A stretch of DNA of 64,000 bases. Origin: Bedellia somnulentella (Eukaryota; Arthropoda; Insecta; Lepidoptera; Bedelliidae). Numbering within the stretch: the stretch's first letter is position 1; each line of letters opens with the position of its first letter. The notes below the pieces were generated by a model. That model saw only the letters and a list, made by a program, of their open reading frames with translations. It was not told the origin of the DNA and did no database searches. Positions 62,746 to 64,000 of this stretch are shown piece after piece. Both the position numbers and the translations under genes were made by a program. The stretch is taken from positions 6,305,912 through 6,369,911 of the forward strand of contig OY755196.1 in assembly GCA_963576735.1 (NCBI GenBank). Reading direction: 5' to 3'.

Positions 62746-64000
62746 CTTACTTACTTATACTCACGCCCATTGTTCCCATTGGGGTAGGAAGAGACTATCG
62801 ATCGCCACTTTGTACGATCCAGGCAAATCACTTTTGCTTCTGTTACATTCATTATTCTTCTCATACATGCTCTTTTATTCTTCATACTTCGGACGCCGGC
62901 CTTTTTGAGCACACACTCTATTTGGTCCAGGTGTGTCCTCCGTGGTCGTCTTCTACTCACATTACCTTCCACGTTGGCTCTATAGATCTCTTTCACCAAT
63001 TTACTGTCATCCATCCTCTCTATGTGCCCAAACCACCTTAACATTCCTTTCTCTATCTTGCACACTACGTCATCTTTCACACCTAAACGTTCACGAATTA
63101 CACTATTTGTCACTCTGTCGCACAACCTTACATTACATATACTTCTGAGGGATCTCATTTCCACTGCATTCACTCTACTTTCATGCCTCTTTTGCCATGC
63201 CCAACATTCACTACCATACATCAGCGTAGGAACCAGTACAGCATTGTGAACTGCCATTCGCGCCTTTTCAGACAGGAACTGGCTCGACATTAGATTGTTT
63301 ATGGCTCCATTTACCGCATTTCCCTTTTTTACTCTCCTTTCAATATCTTCCTCGCATTTTCCGTCCCTTGTAAACAAACTTCCCAGATATACAAACTCTT
63401 TCACTTGTTCCACTTTCTTGCCACCTATTGTAATCTCACATTCTGTCATACTTTCCTCTCTCTGGAAAACCATTGTCTTGGTTTTGTCCACATTCACTCG
63501 CATGCCCTTTCTTTCAAAAGACTTACACGCAATATTCACCATCTCTTGCAACTCATTTACCGTTGATGCAAGTAATACTTGATCGTCAGCGTATAAGAGG
63601 CATTTAATGATGAATCCTCCCATTCTCAGACCATAATCACTTCCGCGTAGTTCTTTCAAACAGTCGTCCATGAACAGATTGAAAGAAGACAGAGTCACGG
63701 AGAAGCTACACAACCCTGACGTACACCCCTAGAGATTTCAAACCAGTCGGTGTTTTCTCCGTTTATTCTTACACATGCACTGGAACCCTCATAGAGTGAC
63801 TTCAATGCACGTATAAGTTGGCTCCCCAAACCGAACTTAGACAACACCTTCCACAAATTCTTTCTTACTACCCTATCATACGCCTTCTCCAGATCAATGA
63901 AGGTCCAATACACTTTTTGGTTCTTTGCTAAGAACTTTTCTGTGATGCACCTTAAGGAGAAAATTTGATCCATACATCCCATTCCCTTTCTAAACCCTGC
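62746..64000 (-). mobile_element. RTE-like LINE, 3' part, running off the window
   Basis: Minus-strand element entering from beyond 64,000. It has a very short 3' UTR: the coding end is at 62,751 within CCCATTGGGGTAGG, CTCACGCCC and TACTTACTTA repeats, so the shared 3' hairpin overlaps the stop region. Two 5'-truncated relatives lie at 12.2 and 17.9 kb. Confidence 0.88.
62751..63982 (-). pseudogene. RTE-like reverse transcriptase, C-terminal two thirds
   Basis: From 64,000: AGFRKGMGCMDQIFSLR, YWTFIDLEKAYDRVVRKNLW (motif A), ISRGVRQGCVASP (motif B start). A frameshift at about 63,700 follows, then FNLFMDDCLKEL, KCLLYADDQVLLAS (catalytic YADD), KTKTMVFQREE and FVYLGSLFTRDG. The C-terminal part has NAVLVPTLMYGSECWAWQKR, MRSLRSICNVRLCDRVTNSV, MLRWFGHIERMDDSKLVKEI, RRPRRTHLDQIECVLKKAG and RTKWRSIVSSYPNG. 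The GVRQGC and WFGHIERM blocks and the near-absent 3' UTR fit RTE-like elements; the exact clade is not certain. Apart from one frameshift the visible part is open. The endonuclease should lie outside the window. Confidence 0.87.

Noticed and set aside
1..64000. CRISPR arrays, operons, bacterial promoters or rRNA
   Set aside because: No regularly spaced direct repeats of CRISPR size, no gene strings with short spacing, and no rRNA-like stretches. All signs are eukaryotic.

Overview
The window is AT-rich, intron-bearing insect DNA, most likely from a moth or butterfly. The case for Lepidoptera rests on a piggyBac whose TTAA-flanked ends read CCCTAGAAAGATA, a piggyBac-type cysteine-rich tail beside them, and dispersed repeats of the kind common in lepidopteran genomes. 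No bacterial or plasmid features are present. Most of the sequence is transposable elements in several layers. One three-exon stretch, 10,952-14,759 on the + strand, looks like a resident host gene: a serine-protease-fold protein whose catalytic residues appear to be lost.

Layout. 1-4.9 kb: mostly anonymous, with a tRNA-SINE copy (family S1) and a P-type transposase fragment. 4.9-7.6 kb: decayed LINE split by an S1 copy. 7.8-9.0 kb: copies of a second short family (S2). 9.3-10.4 kb: an S1 copy split by a TIR element that itself carries another S1 copy. 10.9-14.8 kb: the host gene, its introns filled with S2, S1 and LINE ends. 15-18.9 kb: four or five LINE fragments. 18.9-20.3 kb: internally deleted Helitron. 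20.5-21.6 kb: LINE ORF1 with a PHD-type finger and a 171-bp tandem duplication. 22.7-24.2 kb: decayed integrase-type gene. 24.6 kb: old copy of a foldback element with AATT target duplication. 26.0-28.4 kb: LINE with a long open RT frame. 28.6-35.7 kb: remnant of a Polinton/Maverick-like element (protein-primed family B polymerase plus chromodomain integrase) split by a piggyBac-like element and a TA-flanked MITE. 37.6-41.2 kb: complete-ended hAT element carrying a foldback element and an S2 copy. 41.3-42.1 kb: RT fragment. 42.9-43.4 kb: palindrome and tRNA-like repeat. 43.4-47.8 kb: Copia element split by a deleted piggyBac. 48.1-53.9 kb: two-ORF LINE with endonuclease, RT and RNase H, split by a 425-bp foldback MITE. 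54.0-57.1 kb: two inverted THAP/P-type elements. 57.4-60.4 kb: LINE with a single in-frame stop. 60.6-61.4 kb: tRNA-like repeat split by a foldback element. 62.1-62.6 kb: retroelement tail domain. 62.7-64.0 kb: RTE-like LINE running off the window.

How the parts relate. The RTE-like LINE and both short families S1 and S2 end in the same 3' hairpin motif (CTCTG, ACCCC, loop, GGGA, GCGTGA, then TATG/TACA repeats). I infer that the LINE machinery mobilised both short families. Target duplications read directly from the sequence set relative ages for many insertions: AATT for the foldback family, TTAA for piggyBac, 8 bp for hAT, the P-type pair and the 425-bp MITE, 9 bp for the 9.4-kb element, and 10-16 bp for S1. 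Family names come from motif recognition by eye and were not checked against any database.
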